This document shows positions 61,416 to 64,000 of a stretch of 64,000 nt of DNA, one piece after another. The notes below the pieces were generated by a model. That model ran no database searches. It saw nothing but the letters and a program-made list of their open reading frames with translations, and was not told where the DNA came from. The position numbers and the translations under genes were made by a program. The stretch is taken from NCBI RefSeq assembly GCF_900637055.1, contig NZ_LR134338.1:425001-489000 (forward strand), in the 5' to 3' direction. How positions within the stretch are numbered: the stretch's first letter is position 1; each line of letters begins with the position of its first letter. The stretch comes from Brevibacillus brevis. Lineage in GTDB: Bacteria > Bacillota > Bacilli > Brevibacillales > Brevibacillaceae.

Positions 61416-62957
61416 ATGGCACAAAGACCAAAACCGGTTGCCCTTTTGATTTTGGATGGTTTTGCTCTGCGTAACGAAACGCATGGAAACGCAGTAGCAC
61501 AAGCCAACAAGCCGAATTTCGACCGTTACTGGAACCAATACCCTCATGCGACCCTGGAGGCAAGTGGGCTGGCTGTTGGACTGCCAGAAGGACAGATGGG
61601 GAACTCCGAGGTAGGCCATCTTAATATCGGGGCAGGGCGTGTTGTTTATCAGGATCTGACGCGCATTACCAAGTCGATTCGAGAAGGCGCATTTTTTGAA
61701 AACGAAACATTGATCGCTGCTTTCCAGCACGCGAAGCAAAACGGCAAGCAGCTCCATCTGTTCGGGCTTTTGTCCGACGGTGGTGTACACAGTCACATTG
61801 ACCACCTGTTTGCGATGCTCGAGTTGGCGAAAAAGCAGGACTTTGCGGATGTGTTCATTCACGGTTTCCTCGATGGCCGGGATGTATCGCCTGACAGTGC
61901 AGTGGGCTATATCGAACAGCTGCAAGCCAAAATCGCAGAGATCGGCGTTGGCCGCATTGCTACCGTACAAGGTCGCTACTATGCGATGGATCGTGACAAA
62001 CGCTGGGAACGCGTAGAGAAGGCGTATCGTGCCATGGTGTACGCAGATGCTCCGGCTTATCGTGATCCGGTTCAAGCGGTAAAGGAATCCTACGAAAAGT
62101 CCATTATGGATGAGTTCGTCATGCCAACCGTGATTCTCGACGAGGCAGGAAAACCAGTGACGACCGTTCAAAGCGGCGATTCGATTATTTTTTATAATTT
62201 CCGCCCAGATCGTGCGATTCAAATGTCGCAGGCATTCACGAATGAAGATTTCCGTGGCTTTGACCGCGGAGATGAGCGCCCACGCGATCTGCATTTTGTG
62301 TGCCTGACGCATTTTTCCGAGACGGTTGACGGGTATGTCGCTTACAAGCCTTCCAATCTGGATAACACGTTGGGAGAGGTGCTTTCCCAGCACGGTTTGA
62401 AGCAGCTGCGCATTGCCGAGACGGAGAAATACCCGCACGTGACATTCTTCTTCAGCGGCGGGCGTGAAAAGGAGTTTCCAGGTGAGAAGCGTATCTTGAT
62501 TCCTTCGCCAAAAGTAGCGACGTACGATTTGCAGCCGGAGATGAGTGCACCAGAGCTGACAGACGCTGTTGTCGCTGAGATCGAGGCAGATAATTTTGAT
62601 GCGATCATCCTGAACTTCGCCAACTGCGACATGGTGGGTCATTCCGGCATGATGGAGCCAACCATCAAAGCAGTCGAGACAGTCGATGCATGCTTGGGCA
62701 GAGTAGTCGATGCAATCGTAGCAAAAGGCGGCGTAGCCGTCATCACGGCTGACCACGGCAACGCGGATCTGATGCTGGATGAAGCGGGACGTCCGATTAC
62801 TTCACATAGTACGTATCCGGTGCCTGTAATCGTGACCAAAGACGGAGCTGCTCTGCGCGAAGACGGTATTTTGGCCGACTTGTCGCCAACGCTTTTGGAG
62901 CTTTTGGGGGTAGCGCAACCAGTTGAAATGACAGGTAAATCGTTACTTGCAAAATAG
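61416..62957 (+). CDS. gpmI: 2,3-bisphosphoglycerate-independent phosphoglycerate mutase
   Basis: A 513-residue alkaline-phosphatase-fold mutase (iPGM) with the catalytic Ser64 ([10 protein letters not shown]) and metal-binding '[10 protein letters not shown]'. Manganese-dependent; in spore formers it also controls 3-PGA levels by pH. The ATG follows AGGAGGAGAAAGCA, 12 bases after tpiA. Confidence 0.98.
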   Translation: MAQRPKPVALLILDGFALRNETHGNAVAQANKPNFDRYWNQYPHATLEASGLAVGLPEGQMGNSEVGHLNIGAGRVVYQDLTRITKSIREGAFFENETLIAAFQHAKQNGKQLHLFGLLSDGGVHSHIDHLFAMLELAKKQDFADVFIHGFLDGRDVSPDSAVGYIEQLQAKIAEIGVGRIATVQGRYYAMDRDKRWERVEKAYRAMVYADAPAYRDPVQAVKESYEKSIMDEFVMPTVILDEAGKPVTTVQSGDSIIFYNFRPDRAIQMSQAFTNEDFRGFDRGDERPRDLHFVCLTHFSETVDGYVAYKPSNLDNTLGEVLSQHGLKQLRIAETEKYPHVTFFFSGGREKEFPGEKRILIPSPKVATYDLQPEMSAPELTDAVVAEIEADNFDAIILNFANCDMVGHSGMMEPTIKAVETVDACLGRVVDAIVAKGGVAVITADHGNADLMLDEAGRPITSHSTYPVPVIVTKDGAALREDGILADLSPTLLELLGVAQPVEMTGKSLLAK

Positions 62958-63012
62958 GCTTCACTGGGACACACTGTAAGGGTAGCTTGGCGTTTATCGA
63001 AATAGAGTGTAA

Positions 63013-64000
<988 letters not shown>

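Overview
The window is chromosomal DNA of a spore-forming Gram-positive bacterium of the Brevibacillus/Paenibacillus type. The pointers are the gene order TPR protein-trxB-rapZ-yvcK-whiA-crh, an H-type small acid-soluble spore protein, clpP, a CggR-controlled glycolytic operon (cggR-gapA-pgk-tpiA-gpmI-eno), strong AGGAGG-type ribosome binding sites and Fur boxes of the Bacillus type. Brevibacillus is my best guess; the genus is an inference from gene order and not from a database match.

Layout, host left part (1-20245): the 3' end of a 23S rRNA and four tRNAs (Asp, Phe, Lys, Gly); the trxB-rapZ-yvcK-whiA-crh cluster; small spore or unknown genes; clpP; a DnaA-box cluster; a secreted copper-amine-oxidase-N-like protein; a branched-chain amino acid binding lipoprotein; a three-PAS orphan histidine kinase; then two paralogous Fur-boxed Fe3+-siderophore uptake loci (each a binding lipoprotein plus two FecCD permeases, no ATPase), separated by a TetR regulator and containing a tRNA-Arg gene.

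Prophage (20246-53471, 33226 bp): a complete-looking Mu-like transposable myophage sits inside the last permease gene. It has TG...CA ends, a 5-bp target duplication CCAAG on both sides, and removing it with one copy of the duplication restores a 346-codon FecCD gene exactly as long as its paralogue. Read from the right end: a moron-like membrane protein, a LexA/cI-like self-cleaving repressor (both + strand), then on the - strand a Ner-like regulator, MuA-like transposase, MuB-like ATPase, replication-type and small early genes, Gam, GemA and Mor, followed by terminase, portal, head, sheath, tube, frameshifted tail chaperone, tape measure, baseplate, fibre, amidase and holin genes.

Most notable observations: (1) two type II hammerhead self-cleaving ribozymes, with compensatory changes in the stems and in a loop I pseudoknot, bracket gam and its downstream small gene, so that cleavage would release an 802-nt RNA; the second overlaps the end of a coding sequence and is followed by an 84-nt hairpin. 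(2) Arrays of TTTAAA-like hexamers repeated every 11 bp recur at seven places in the prophage, nearly all in gaps between transcription units, which suggests a distributed protein-binding system. (3) A canonical -1 slippery heptamer TTTTTTC sits in the tail assembly chaperone gene.

Host right part (53477-64000): the 3' half of the split permease gene, rpoN (sigma-54), a glutaredoxin-like gene, then cggR with its operator, an NhaC-type antiporter placed unusually between cggR and gapA, and gapA, pgk, tpiA, gpmI and the start of eno.
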